Counted from the stretch's first letter, positions 1 to 6,707 are shown. The stretch: DNA of 12,496 bases from Lentisphaeraceae bacterium (GCA_004551905.1 SFPL01000053.1:1-12496), one strand, 5' to 3'. Program-made: numbers and translations. The notes: generated from the sequence alone by a model not told the origin.

Positions 1-210
1 CTTTGATCCGAGCTTGTCCTTCGTGCCCTTTAGCTCGTCCAGATCGACGATGCAGTCGGCCACGATCTTCTCGAGCTCCTTCCGTGCCTTCAGAAACCTG
101 GCGAGGATGCGCCGAGTCACCCTGTCGCGGGCCTTGTCGTACTTTGAGACGTACTTGACCGGGATATCGTTCCCGTTCGAGTCGCGCATGGTCTGGATCT
201 GTCTGCTCAT
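1..210 (-). CDS. DUF3164 family protein, N-terminal part (runs off the left edge)
   Basis: Only the first 70 codons are inside the window, and the gene continues beyond base 1. The start ATG at 210-208 follows a good Shine-Dalgarno (AAGGA, 7 bases upstream). The segment MRDSNGNDIPVKYVSKYDKA (residues 8-27) followed by a charged helical stretch is the typical opening of DUF3164 proteins. These are small early proteins of unknown biochemical role that sit just after the A and B transposition genes in many Mu-like phages. The start is 17 bases after the stop of the MuB-like gene, so the two are probably co-transcribed. The family call rests on this N-terminal motif and the position; the C-terminus cannot be seen. 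An internal Met at residue 8 is a less likely start, as it lacks the spacing to the ribosome site. Confidence 0.8.
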   Translation of the reverse strand, partial: MSRQIQTMRDSNGNDIPVKYVSKYDKARDRVTRRILARFLKARKELEKIVADCIVDLDELKGTKDKLGSK

Positions 211-227
211 TGTCTTGTCCTTTCTGT

Positions 228-1322
228 TCAGTAGTCGTTCCCGATCCTGGCGAGGCCGGCGTATCCGTCGGCGACGGCCTTGAAGTGGTCCCACGTCATC
301 GTCTCCTTGGCGTCCCTCGCGAGGGCGTCCGCCTTGCGGAGGTACTTGACGTACATCCCAAGCCCGTAGCGCTTGAGAATGGTCTTGACGCCGTCGAAGA
401 GCTCCCCGGCCGGCGCCGGCAGCGAGAACTCGCGGGCGAAGCGGTTCACGTCCGTCTTCCGTGGCACGTCCGGCAGGACGAGCTTCACCAGGCCGCGCCG
501 GCGGAGCTGGTCGAAGAGCAGCATGTTCCGCCCGCTCTCGAGGCCCGTCTCAGCGACCTTCGTGCCGCAGACCACGAGGCCGCAGCCCGTGCGGTCGTAG
601 ATCTCGCGGATGAACTCGACGATCTCCTTCGCCGCCAGGTCCGTCGTCGTCTCGAGGGCCAGGTGGAACTCGTCCACGATCAGCAGCATGCGGTCGTTGA
701 TCGACTTCATGATCCGCTCCTCGAGCTGCTCGCCGTGGGCCGTCTCCGAGAAGCACTTGCACGCCTGGGCGAGCTCGCGGACCAGCCTGCGCTTGTTCCA
801 CCTCACGCCCATGCGGACGTATTTCGTGGTGCCGTGGTTGTGGGTCCGCTGGAACTCCAGCAGAGCCGTCGTCTTTCCGGTCTGGCTCGAACCGTAGATG
901 AACGCCGGCAGCCCGTCGTAGAGCGCCGACTCGCAGACCGCGAAGACCTGCTCGGCCGTCCACGTCTTCACGAACCCGACCGACTTCTGCTTCGACCGCT
1001 CTTCCTCGATCTTCTTGAACTTCAGGATGGTCTGCACCATCTTGTCGTATCCCGCCGCGTAGTCCGCGTGGAAGAGGTGGAACACGGTCGTGCCGCTGAT
1101 CCCCACCATCTGCCCGCAGCCGTCGTAGCTGAGCCCCTTCTCCTGCGCGAACTGGTAGAGCCAGTAGATCGCGTCGGCCCCGTCGTCGTCAACCTTACCC
1201 TCGGCGATCAGTCGCTTCAGGCCGTCCTGGACGCTCGACGCCGGGTATCCGATCCCCTTGTTGACCGGATAGTTCTCGCTCGCGGCCATCTCGGCCGCCG
1301 TCATCTCCTTCTGTTCTCCCAT
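228..1322 (-). CDS. B: MuB-like AAA+ ATPase, transposition target/activator protein
   Basis: This 364-aa protein is the ATPase partner of the DDE transposase. In Mu, MuB coats target DNA in an ATP-dependent way, delivers target to the transpososome and stimulates strand transfer. Residues about 63-95 look like a helix-turn-helix (GLSYDGCGQMVGISGTTVF), matching the N-terminal DNA-binding part of MuB. The Walker A motif is GSSQTGKT at 144-151, Walker B is LLIVDEFH at 213-220, and a sensor-like strand LVVCGT lies at 249-254. Mu B is 312 aa, so this copy is somewhat longer. The ATG has a strong AAGGAG six to seven bases upstream, and the gene starts 44 bases after the transposase stop, as expected for an A-B pair. 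A TnsC/TniB-type ATPase is the alternative family, but the DUF3164 neighbour and the phage context favour MuB. Confidence 0.9.
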   Translation of the reverse strand: MGEQKEMTAAEMAASENYPVNKGIGYPASSVQDGLKRLIAEGKVDDDGADAIYWLYQFAQEKGLSYDGCGQMVGISGTTVFHLFHADYAAGYDKMVQTILKFKKIEEERSKQKSVGFVKTWTAEQVFAVCESALYDGLPAFIYGSSQTGKTTALLEFQRTHNHGTTKYVRMGVRWNKRRLVRELAQACKCFSETAHGEQLEERIMKSINDRMLLIVDEFHLALETTTDLAAKEIVEFIREIYDRTGCGLVVCGTKVAETGLESGRNMLLFDQLRRRGLVKLVLPDVPRKTDVNRFAREFSLPAPAGELFDGVKTILKRYGLGMYVKYLRKADALARDAKETMTWDHFKAVADGYAGLARIGNDY

Positions 1323-1364
1323 CTTCTGCTCCTTTTGTGTTTGTGAAACCGTCTTGCAAAGCCT

Positions 1365-1398
1365 CTTCAGGAACGCCGCATCCGCTTCAGGAACGCCG
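1365..1398. repeat. 14-bp direct repeat at the 3' end of the transposase gene
   Basis: CTTCAGGAACGCCG occurs at 1365-1378 and again at 1385-1398, a 20-base offset. Because 20 is not a multiple of three, the two copies are read in different frames of the transposase. The first-transcribed copy (1385-1398) gives A-F-L-K, and the second (1365-1378) gives R-R-S-stop. The repeat therefore supplies the stop codon of the gene. Confidence 0.9.
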
Positions 1399-3508
1399 TC
1401 GGATCCGGCTCCTGCCCGAACTCTCCGCCGTCCACATCCGCCTCGTCCCTCGCCACCGAGAGGTCCTCAAGGGACGCCGCGTCGACGTCGCCGAACACCG
1501 GCGCGCCGTCCGCCGCAACCGCCTCGGCGAACGCCCGCGCGTTCCCCCGCCGCCGCTCGACCTCCCGGGCGAGCCTCCCGCCCGCCGCCACGGCCGCCCG
1601 CCGCCGCTGCTCGCCGCGAACCAGGGAGAGGAACCCGAGGTTCGCGCCGTCCTCGCGCTGCCCGAACGCCGTCACGACGGTCAGCTTCGCGACGCCCATG
1701 AACACGCCGTCCGGACGCGAGACGAGCGCGTAGTCCGGGCGGATCGGATTGACCCACACGTGCAGACGGTCGCCGTCCTCCAGCATCTGGGTCGTGCCGT
1801 CCGGGCGCGTCACGAGTCCGTCGTAGACGAGCCCCTTGCCCGTGAAGTGGTCCTCGGCCGTGAACTGCCGCCGCGCCACCGTCGCCTTCTGCGCGAGCTC
1901 CTCCCCGAGGATCCGCGTCGCCGTGAAGGCGTCGAAGCGCTTGAGCGTCCGCTGCGGGTCGAACGAGGCGAACGCCTCCGCCGGGCTCATGTCGATCCGC
2001 CGGGACCTAGCCTGCATCCGAACCATGAACTGCTCCCGGAGCGCCGCGTCCCCGCCCGCGAAGTCCTCCGCCGCCCGGTCGAGCGGCAGCAGCGCCCCGC
2101 CCATCTCCACCACCTGCCTCACGAACCCGCACTCGAGCCAGTCCTGCAGATGGTGGTTCCGCCGCATGTTCATCGCCCGGATGGCCGCCTGCACCGCCTC
2201 CGCGAGCTGGTTGTAGGGAAGCGCGTGGGTGCGCGCGTTGGCGATGGCCTCCACGGCCGCCGGACACTCCTTCGCGAGGACGTCCGCCGCGGCCCGGATG
2301 AGCGCCTTGTCCTCCCTCGTCCAGCCAACCGTGTCCTGCGGGGCCGCGTCCCAGTTCCGTCCGGACGGCGCGGGAAGGTGCTGCAGCTCGTTGTGGAGGA
2401 GGTTCCAGGCGCTTTCGAGCATCGCCTTGTGCGTCGGGCGGCCCCGCCCCCGCTCGCTGAAGAGCCCCTTCAGGAGCGGCGCGCCGCTCGTCGAGGACCT
2501 CACCACCGTGAGCCACGCCCCGCCGTCCGGCCTCGGCCCCAGGATCTCGTTGATGCGCCGCTCGTCCTCCTCCGAGAGACCGGCCGAGCCATGCTCCAGG
2601 AGCGCCGTCACGCCGTCACGGTCGATCCCGACGTTGCAGAGGATGTTCGCCCAGGCGTAGCGCGCCCAGAACGCCTGCAGAGAGCTCACCGTGCCGTCGG
2701 ACCGCTCCTGCGCCGGCACGAGCGTGAAGTCGACCATGCACCCCGTCGTGACGTCCAGCACGCCGAGGCCAACCGGGCGACGCGGCTCCCGCTCCCCCGG
2801 ATACCAGCAGAACGCGTCCAGCTTCACGTCGTCCATCGTGACGACGCTCATCGCGCGCAGCCCCACCCGCGTGTGGGGGATGACCGGGTTCGACGCCCGC
2901 ATCGCGTGGACGCCCACCGCTGCGCCCGCCCAGACGTCCGGCTCCGGCGCGAGCATGGAGAGCGACGAATAGCTCCACCCGGCCGGCGCGCAGGCCGCCG
3001 CGCCCTCGTGGCTCGCCGTGTACGGGCACGCCGACGGCAGCAGCCGCTCGGGATGCTCCAGGAGCCAGATCCCGCGCCAGTCGGTGCCGTAGCCGGGGAT
3101 CGTCTCGCCAGCGATGAGGAAGTCCCTCATCAGGTGTCGCCACGCCGAGAGGACCTTCCGCCGCTGGTGCTCGCCGCAGAGCTGCCGCCAGAAGGAGATG
3201 AACGCCGGCGGGAGCTTCGACCCGCCGCGCATCCCGCGCGCCCGCCGGACCGCCGCGCGCCCCACGATCGCCTCGACGCCGCACGCCGCGCCAGCGGCCT
3301 GCTTGCGGTAGACGGTCGAGCGGGAGACGGACCCGACCGTCGCGCCGAACTCGCGCTGGATGATGACGAGCGCGGCCGACTTGTCCGACGCCGCGTCCAT
3401 CCTCCGGAAGATCTCCTTCCAGGCGGAGCAGAGCGCGCGCTCGTCGTTCGTGAGCCGCGGCCAGAGCGGATCGAGCTCGGGGCGGAATGTGGTCTGCAGG
3501 GCGTTCAT
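1367..3508 (-). CDS. A: MuA-like DDE transposase
   Basis: This 713-aa protein should catalyse donor nicking and strand transfer in replicative transposition; Mu A has 663 aa. The start ATG at 3508-3506 overlaps the upstream stop as ATGA and has GAAGGA nine bases upstream. Longer readings reach 3712 but run inside the upstream zinc-ribbon gene. Residues about 40-75 look like a helix-turn-helix (VGSVSRSTVYRKQ). The RNase H-like core has its first catalytic Asp at D226 in VVTMDD, and the final Glu is E365 in KAMLESAWNLLHNEL. The middle acid is unclear: D296 or D298, or E305 in LLEHGSAG where related enzymes carry DNG. Residues about 545-610 fit the Mu transposase C-terminal beta-barrel (GLVTRPDG, LHVWVNP). 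A basic tail at about 634-660 precedes an acidic end. The gene is followed directly by the B ATPase. Confidence 0.93.
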   Translation of the reverse strand: MNALQTTFRPELDPLWPRLTNDERALCSAWKEIFRRMDAASDKSAALVIIQREFGATVGSVSRSTVYRKQAAGAACGVEAIVGRAAVRRARGMRGGSKLPPAFISFWRQLCGEHQRRKVLSAWRHLMRDFLIAGETIPGYGTDWRGIWLLEHPERLLPSACPYTASHEGAAACAPAGWSYSSLSMLAPEPDVWAGAAVGVHAMRASNPVIPHTRVGLRAMSVVTMDDVKLDAFCWYPGEREPRRPVGLGVLDVTTGCMVDFTLVPAQERSDGTVSSLQAFWARYAWANILCNVGIDRDGVTALLEHGSAGLSEEDERRINEILGPRPDGGAWLTVVRSSTSGAPLLKGLFSERGRGRPTHKAMLESAWNLLHNELQHLPAPSGRNWDAAPQDTVGWTREDKALIRAAADVLAKECPAAVEAIANARTHALPYNQLAEAVQAAIRAMNMRRNHHLQDWLECGFVRQVVEMGGALLPLDRAAEDFAGGDAALREQFMVRMQARSRRIDMSPAEAFASFDPQRTLKRFDAFTATRILGEELAQKATVARRQFTAEDHFTGKGLVYDGLVTRPDGTTQMLEDGDRLHVWVNPIRPDYALVSRPDGVFMGVAKLTVVTAFGQREDGANLGFLSLVRGEQRRRAAVAAGGRLAREVERRRGNARAFAEAVAADGAPVFGDVDAASLEDLSVARDEADVDGGEFGQEPDPTAFLKRMRRS

Positions 3509-3954
3509 TGGTTCAGTCCTTCGATTTCTCTGAGAGTTCCTCCGCCCGCGACGGGACGCCCGCGCCATCCTCCCGCGATGGGCGCGCGTGGAGGCGTCGC
3601 GGGCTTGTCCCAGCCGTTCGTGCGGCCCGTCTCCTTGTGGAGGCAGTCGAGCCCCGTGCTGCGGCACGTCGCGCAGTAGCCCGACGAGTCGACGAGGTAG
3701 ACATTCCCGCAATAAAAGCAGCGTGGACGGTTCGCCTTCGCACGCCTCCTCCGCTCCTCAACATCGGCGCGCACCTCGGCCTCCACTGCGGCGCGGTAGT
3801 CCTCCCGCGCGAGCTTCCCCGCCCTGACGCGGTACTGCGCGTGCCCCTCGGCGCGCCTGATCGCGGCATTGCACGCCGCGCAGTGCTTCGCGTTCTTCCG
3901 CCTCGCCTCGAACGGCGCGCCGCAGAAGTCGCACTTCGCCTTCTTCCCCCTCAT
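3505..3954 (-). CDS. Double zinc-ribbon protein of unknown function
   Basis: The 149-aa product carries two CxxC...CxxC modules: C8/C11 with C25/C28 and C79/C82 with C94/C97, plus C104 and H106 just after. A basic, helical, Arg/Glu-rich linker (about 45-75) joins them, and the C-terminal 40 residues are Gly/Pro/Arg-rich and probably disordered. The start at 3954 overlaps the upstream stop as ATGA, and its stop overlaps the transposase start as ATGA, so translation of A is probably coupled to it. The family was not recognised. Zinc ribbons of this type usually bind nucleic acid or protein. Being translated immediately before A suggests, as inference only, a role in transposition or early regulation. 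Its first module (CDFCGAPFEA) resembles CRRCGAQIEA in the 104-aa protein at 5525-5839. Confidence 0.82.
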   Translation of the reverse strand: MRGKKAKCDFCGAPFEARRKNAKHCAACNAAIRRAEGHAQYRVRAGKLAREDYRAAVEAEVRADVEERRRRAKANRPRCFYCGNVYLVDSSGYCATCRSTGLDCLHKETGRTNGWDKPATPPRAPIAGGWRGRPVAGGGTLREIEGLNQ

Positions 3955-4139
3955 TCCGCGCCCCCGCATTCGCACATCTTGGCGATCCACTCATGGGCGG
4001 CCTCGTAGGTGCAGAACCGGCGGCGGATGCGCCTCCCGTCCTCCACGACCTCCGCACGGTAGCTGTGGTGCTGCTTGCCGACCTCGCCCTTCGTCGAACG
4101 GTCGAAGTAGACGCCGTTGCTCTGCGTCCGACGCTTCAT
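3951..4139 (-). CDS. Small AP2-like DNA-binding protein
   Basis: This is a 62-aa basic protein. The pattern GVYFDRSTKG (9-18), then HHSYRAEVVEDGRRIRRRF (24-42), then TYEAAHEWIAKM (44-55) is that of an AP2/ERF or Arm-type DNA-binding domain: three antiparallel strands that contact DNA followed by one helix. Such domains occur as parts of phage integrases and homing endonucleases, and also alone in phage genomes. Three residues from the end is a CxC (C56, C58). Both ends overlap neighbouring genes by ATGA, which fixes the start at 4139. The ribosome site is only a run of G, so expression probably relies on coupling. It could be a regulator of the operon or an accessory factor for recombination; the sequence does not decide. 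Confidence 0.72.
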   Translation of the reverse strand: MKRRTQSNGVYFDRSTKGEVGKQHHSYRAEVVEDGRRIRRRFCTYEAAHEWIAKMCECGGAE

Positions 4140-4228
4140 GCGCGCCCCCCGGTGGGGCTGTGAAAGTGAGTTTTTATCATTTCCATTTCCGTACGCTGCA
4201 GTTGATTGTCTGAAGGCTTCTTGCTCAT
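4136..4228 (-). CDS. 30-aa microprotein, translationally coupled
   Basis: This short reading frame starts with ATG at 4228-4226, overlapping the recombinase stop as ATGA, and ends at 4136 overlapping the AP2-like gene start as ATGA. A strong ribosome site (GAGGAGGG) lies about six bases upstream. The peptide begins MSKKPSDNQLQRTEMEM and ends HFHSPTGGRA. It is hydrophilic, with no membrane segment and no recognisable domain. The perfect fit into the overlapping chain and the good ribosome site argue that it is translated. It could be a real small protein or merely a bridge that carries ribosomes from the recombinase to the AP2-like gene. Local composition is lower in GC than in the flanking genes. 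Confidence 0.55.
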   Translation of the reverse strand: MSKKPSDNQLQRTEMEMIKTHFHSPTGGRA

Positions 4229-4848
4229 CTCTGACCCTCCTCGTTCACCTCCCGGATGAGGTCGGAGAACATCATCCTGCTGTAGCGGTGATATGTGCTG
4301 CGGTTCAGCCCAAGCTGACTGGACGCCTCGCGGACGGAGAGCTTGCCGCGAATCTCCAGCTCGGCGACCTCGGCGAAATTCGCCGGGAACTCTGTCGACA
4401 TTGGTCGTCCGAACTTGACGCCGCGGGCCTTTGCCGCAGCGATTCCCTGCATCTGGCGCTCGTGGATCCGCTCGCGCTCGCTCTGGGCGACATAGGACAG
4501 AAGCTGGAGAACGATGTCGGCGATGAACTGCCCCGTGAGGCCAGGCACTGTCTGCGAAAGGATCGGCATGTCCAGCACGCGGATGAGCACGCCCTTCTTC
4601 TTCGTGAGGTAGCGCCACTCGTCGATGATTTCGACGTAGTTCCTCCCGAATCGGTCGAGGCTCATCACGACGAGCGTATCGCCGCTCTTCAGCATCCGGC
4701 GGAGCTTCTGGTACTCGGCCCGGTTCTCGAAGTCCTTCCCGCTGCCGTGCTCCTCGACGACCCTGTCCACGTGCTCGGCCTTGAACGCCTCGAGCTGACG
4801 GGCGGTGTTCTGCTCCTTCGTGGAGACCCTGGCGTATCCGTAGACCAT
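4225..4848 (-). CDS. Serine recombinase (resolvase/invertase family)
   Basis: This is a 207-aa small serine recombinase. The N-terminal catalytic domain opens with VYGYARVSTKEQN, placing the nucleophile at S9. The conserved SLDRFGRN at 63-70 supplies the catalytic arginines R66 and R69. The long E-helix runs through about 105-135 (ERERIHERQ), followed by the linker AAAKARGVKFGRP (137-149). The C-terminal HTH_7-type domain is at about 168-191. Length and order match complete resolvases and invertases such as those of Tn3, TniR or Gin. The start at 4848 shares its A with the upstream stop (TGATG), with AGGTGG as the ribosome site. Its place inside the transposition operon suggests cointegrate resolution or inversion of a nearby segment. 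No crossover site could be identified, so resolvase versus invertase is undecided. Confidence 0.93.
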   Translation of the reverse strand: MVYGYARVSTKEQNTARQLEAFKAEHVDRVVEEHGSGKDFENRAEYQKLRRMLKSGDTLVVMSLDRFGRNYVEIIDEWRYLTKKKGVLIRVLDMPILSQTVPGLTGQFIADIVLQLLSYVAQSERERIHERQMQGIAAAKARGVKFGRPMSTEFPANFAEVAELEIRGKLSVREASSQLGLNRSTYHRYSRMMFSDLIREVNEEGQR

Positions 4849-5525
4849 CACGCCACCTGCTTTCCGAGCTTGTATCCCCTCATCGGGAAGCCATGCAGAA
4901 AATAGCCGGGCGTGAAGCGCGGACGGCTCAGCACCTGACGCGTGAGCGCGTTCTCGTGGCGGACCACTGCCGCGTAGCCGAGCAGGGACAGCTCCACGTA
5001 GCTCATGTCCAGCGCGCGCCGATCGATGTCGCCCGCGTCGATGAAGATGTCCCGCTGATTGACACCGCGCTCGAGCAGGGCCTCCGCTCCGGCGATCAGC
5101 GTCACGGACGCGCCGCACGCGGGATCGTTGAGGAGAATCGCTCGCCCGGGTCTGTAGTCAAGGCCGGGCGTCGCGGTGACGCGCGCCATCACGTTCGCCA
5201 CGTTGTTCGGCGTGAAGAACTGACCGTTTCGCGTGTTGGCCGCGCCGATCGCCTCGTGCACCTTGCCCAGGAACTCCTCGCGCCGCTCATGGAGGGCGGC
5301 CACGACCTCCGCCATCGCGTGGGAGAACGGATGGTAGTTGCCGTCGTACTTCGCGATGATCCGCGCGTACTCGTCCTCGATCTCCCGATTCAAGTCCCCG
5401 GACGTGAACGGACTCTCGACCGAGAGCGCCGCCAGCCGGCAGAAGTCCGCGAACACGTCCAGCATCATCCACCTGCCCGTGTTCACTCCCTCAAGAAGAC
5501 GCAAGATCTCCTTCGAGTGGTCCAT
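4848..5525 (-). CDS. N6-adenine DNA methylase-like protein lacking a visible motif IV
   Basis: The 225-aa protein shows the class I methyltransferase core of N6-adenine methylases (HsdM/Eco57I-like). GQFFTPNNVANVMARV lies at 101-116. SAM-binding motif I is NDPACGAS at 133-140. The acidic strand is DAGDIDRRALDMSY at 163-176, then ELSLLGYAAVVRHENAL at 178-194. The catalytic (N/D)PP(Y/F) motif expected soon after is not seen; the chain ends with RFTPGYFLHGFPMRGYKLGKQ. The start at 5525 shares its A with the preceding stop (TGATG); an in-frame upstream Met at 5582 would intrude into the neighbour. It may be a degenerate or non-catalytic relative, a SAM-binding protein used against host restriction, or a methylase with altered active site. 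Phage genomes often carry orphan methylases as protection against restriction. Confidence 0.8.
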   Translation of the reverse strand: MDHSKEILRLLEGVNTGRWMMLDVFADFCRLAALSVESPFTSGDLNREIEDEYARIIAKYDGNYHPFSHAMAEVVAALHERREEFLGKVHEAIGAANTRNGQFFTPNNVANVMARVTATPGLDYRPGRAILLNDPACGASVTLIAGAEALLERGVNQRDIFIDAGDIDRRALDMSYVELSLLGYAAVVRHENALTRQVLSRPRFTPGYFLHGFPMRGYKLGKQVA

Positions 5526-5839
5526 CACATGCCCCCCTGTCCGTGGACGAAGCGGAGATGGGACGTCGCGGTGCCGCGCCACTCGACCACGCAGGGGCCG
5601 TCGTCAAGGGTCTCGACCGCGTAGACGACCACCGCGCGGTCACGCGGCAAGGCCGCACCCTCGGCGACGCGGCAGGCGGACTCCCGCCGTCTCTCCTCGA
5701 TGAATTTCTGGCACCACCTGACATGCACGTCGTGGCCCTTGATGGGCCTCTTGTCCTCACAGCTGCTGCAGAGCCACGCCCGCGCACTGCGGTACGCCTC
5801 GATCTGCGCGCCGCACCTCCTGCAGATCCGCCCGGCCAT
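5525..5839 (-). CDS. Zinc-ribbon protein of unknown function (104 aa)
   Basis: The product begins with a compact zinc ribbon, CRRCG at 6-10 paired with CSSC at 24-27. A helical Arg/Glu-rich stretch follows (about 40-60), then a short predicted beta-rich tail (RAVVVYAVETL, CVVEWRG). ATG at 5839 overlaps the upstream stop as TGATG and has AAGGAGG seven bases upstream, so it is preferred over a GTG one codon earlier. The function is not recognised. It precedes the methylase-like gene with a stop/start overlap, so the two are probably made together. The amino-terminal ribbon resembles the first ribbon of the 149-aa protein at 3505-3954, which may point to a shared fold or distant paralogy. Confidence 0.75.
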   Translation of the reverse strand: MAGRICRRCGAQIEAYRSARAWLCSSCEDKRPIKGHDVHVRWCQKFIEERRRESACRVAEGAALPRDRAVVVYAVETLDDGPCVVEWRGTATSHLRFVHGQGGM

Positions 5840-6342
5840 CACTTCGCCTCCTTCGCCGCCTTCCGGGCTTTGTATTTGCGGACCGTGCGTTTGCGGCGCT
5901 CGCGCAGGATCTGGAGCATGCCGCGAATCGCGGTCATCTCGATGTCGCGGTTCTGCTTGCCGCTGATGCTCATGAGCGTATCATCGCCCTCTATGATCTT
6001 CGCAGACTTCTCGCCCTTGTCCACGTCGATCTCCCAGATCTTGCGGACGCCGTCGCGCTCCCGGATGCCGATCAGGCGCACGTGGCGATCGTCGGCATAC
6101 CGTCTCAGCGAGACCCCGTGATCCTCCGCCAGAATGTCAATCGTGCTGCGCCTGATGAACTTTCCGAGGATCCCGCGGACGGTTTTTAGCCCCTCCGCGT
6201 AGACCTCCGCGCGCTCCATCTCATGAAGCTCTGCCGCATCCGACAGCGCCTCCTCCAGCGTCTGGATGGCGTCCGCCATCGCCTTCTCCGTCGCCGCGTT
6301 CCGCGCGACCACTTCGCTCATCTTCATCGTCTCATTTCCCAT
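5839..6342 (-). CDS. Hypothetical early protein (167 aa)
   Basis: The start ATG at 6342 is preceded by a near-perfect AAGGAGG five bases upstream, one of the strongest ribosome sites here. Residues about 12-60 are predicted helical with heptad-like spacing (coiled coil). The middle (about 85-125) is a mixed alpha/beta stretch with RHVRLIGIRERDG and KIWEIDVDKGE. The last 20 residues are strongly basic (RERRKRTVRKYKARKAAKEA), which suggests nucleic-acid binding. No known domain was recognised. It has about the length of Mu Gam (174 aa) and also an N-terminal helical region, but no sequence match to Gam is visible, so that name is not used. It lies 24 bases after the one-TM protein gene and overlaps the zinc-ribbon gene. 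Confidence 0.75.
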   Translation of the reverse strand: MGNETMKMSEVVARNAATEKAMADAIQTLEEALSDAAELHEMERAEVYAEGLKTVRGILGKFIRRSTIDILAEDHGVSLRRYADDRHVRLIGIRERDGVRKIWEIDVDKGEKSAKIIEGDDTLMSISGKQNRDIEMTAIRGMLQILRERRKRTVRKYKARKAAKEAK

Positions 6343-6366
6343 ATGATCCTCCTTTTCAGTATCGTT

Positions 6367-6690
6367 TCACTTGACCAGAACCACGTCCGCAACCGCGTTG
6401 CAGACGCGCACGAAAGGCTCCCGGTTCACCTCGTCGATCACCCGCTGCGCCGTGCCGCTCGGGCAGACCTCAGAGGTCCGCGCGCGCACCGTCGCATGGA
6501 GCTCGCGGCACTTGCAGAACGCGATGCACAGCGCCACGACGAGCCCCAGAATCAGAACGGCGACGACGCTGTTCCAGACTACATTCAGCAGATCGTCGAT
6601 GCGCCTCTCCGTCTCCTCGTCCGCACGGGCGACCGCGTCCATCTCCGCGTCGTTCCAGTCCCGTTCGATGATGTCGTTGATGTTGTCCAT
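6367..6690 (-). CDS. Single-pass membrane protein (107 aa)
   Basis: An acidic, helical N-terminal segment (1-34, DNINDIIERDWNDAEMD) is followed by one hydrophobic span at about 37-58 (VVWNSVVAVLILGLVVALCI) and a Cys/Lys pair. A C-terminal soluble domain of about 48 residues contains two further cysteines (C76, C97). The ATG at 6690 is chosen because AAGGAGG lies seven bases before it; the ATG at 6696 almost touches that site. The gene lies 17 bases after the lytic transglycosylase gene. A membrane protein beside a peptidoglycan enzyme suggests a holin, spanin or envelope-interaction role, but one span and a long tail do not fit any single holin class clearly. Function is therefore left open. 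Confidence 0.72.
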   Translation of the reverse strand: MDNINDIIERDWNDAEMDAVARADEETERRIDDLLNVVWNSVVAVLILGLVVALCIAFCKCRELHATVRARTSEVCPSGTAQRVIDEVNREPFVRVCNAVADVVLVK

Positions 6691-6707
6691 GTCCATACCT
6701 CCTTGAC

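Noticed and set aside
210..1346. Rightward open frame opposite the B gene
   Set aside because: It mirrors the ATPase gene, which has clear Walker motifs and a ribosome site; the antisense product shows no recognisable domain.
1337..3679. Long rightward open frame (780 codons) opposite the transposase gene
   Set aside because: It is antisense to a clearly recognisable DDE transposase, is rich in Arg/Pro/His with low-complexity runs, and has no domain. It is a by-product of high GC.
3509..3712. Longer start for the transposase (to 3712)
   Set aside because: It would lie within the zinc-ribbon gene in another frame; the ATGA overlap and the GAAGGA site support 3508.
4849..5118. Extended N-terminus of the serine recombinase
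   Set aside because: Small serine recombinases begin shortly before Y-x-R-V-S; the extra residues overlap the methylase-like gene and are low complexity.
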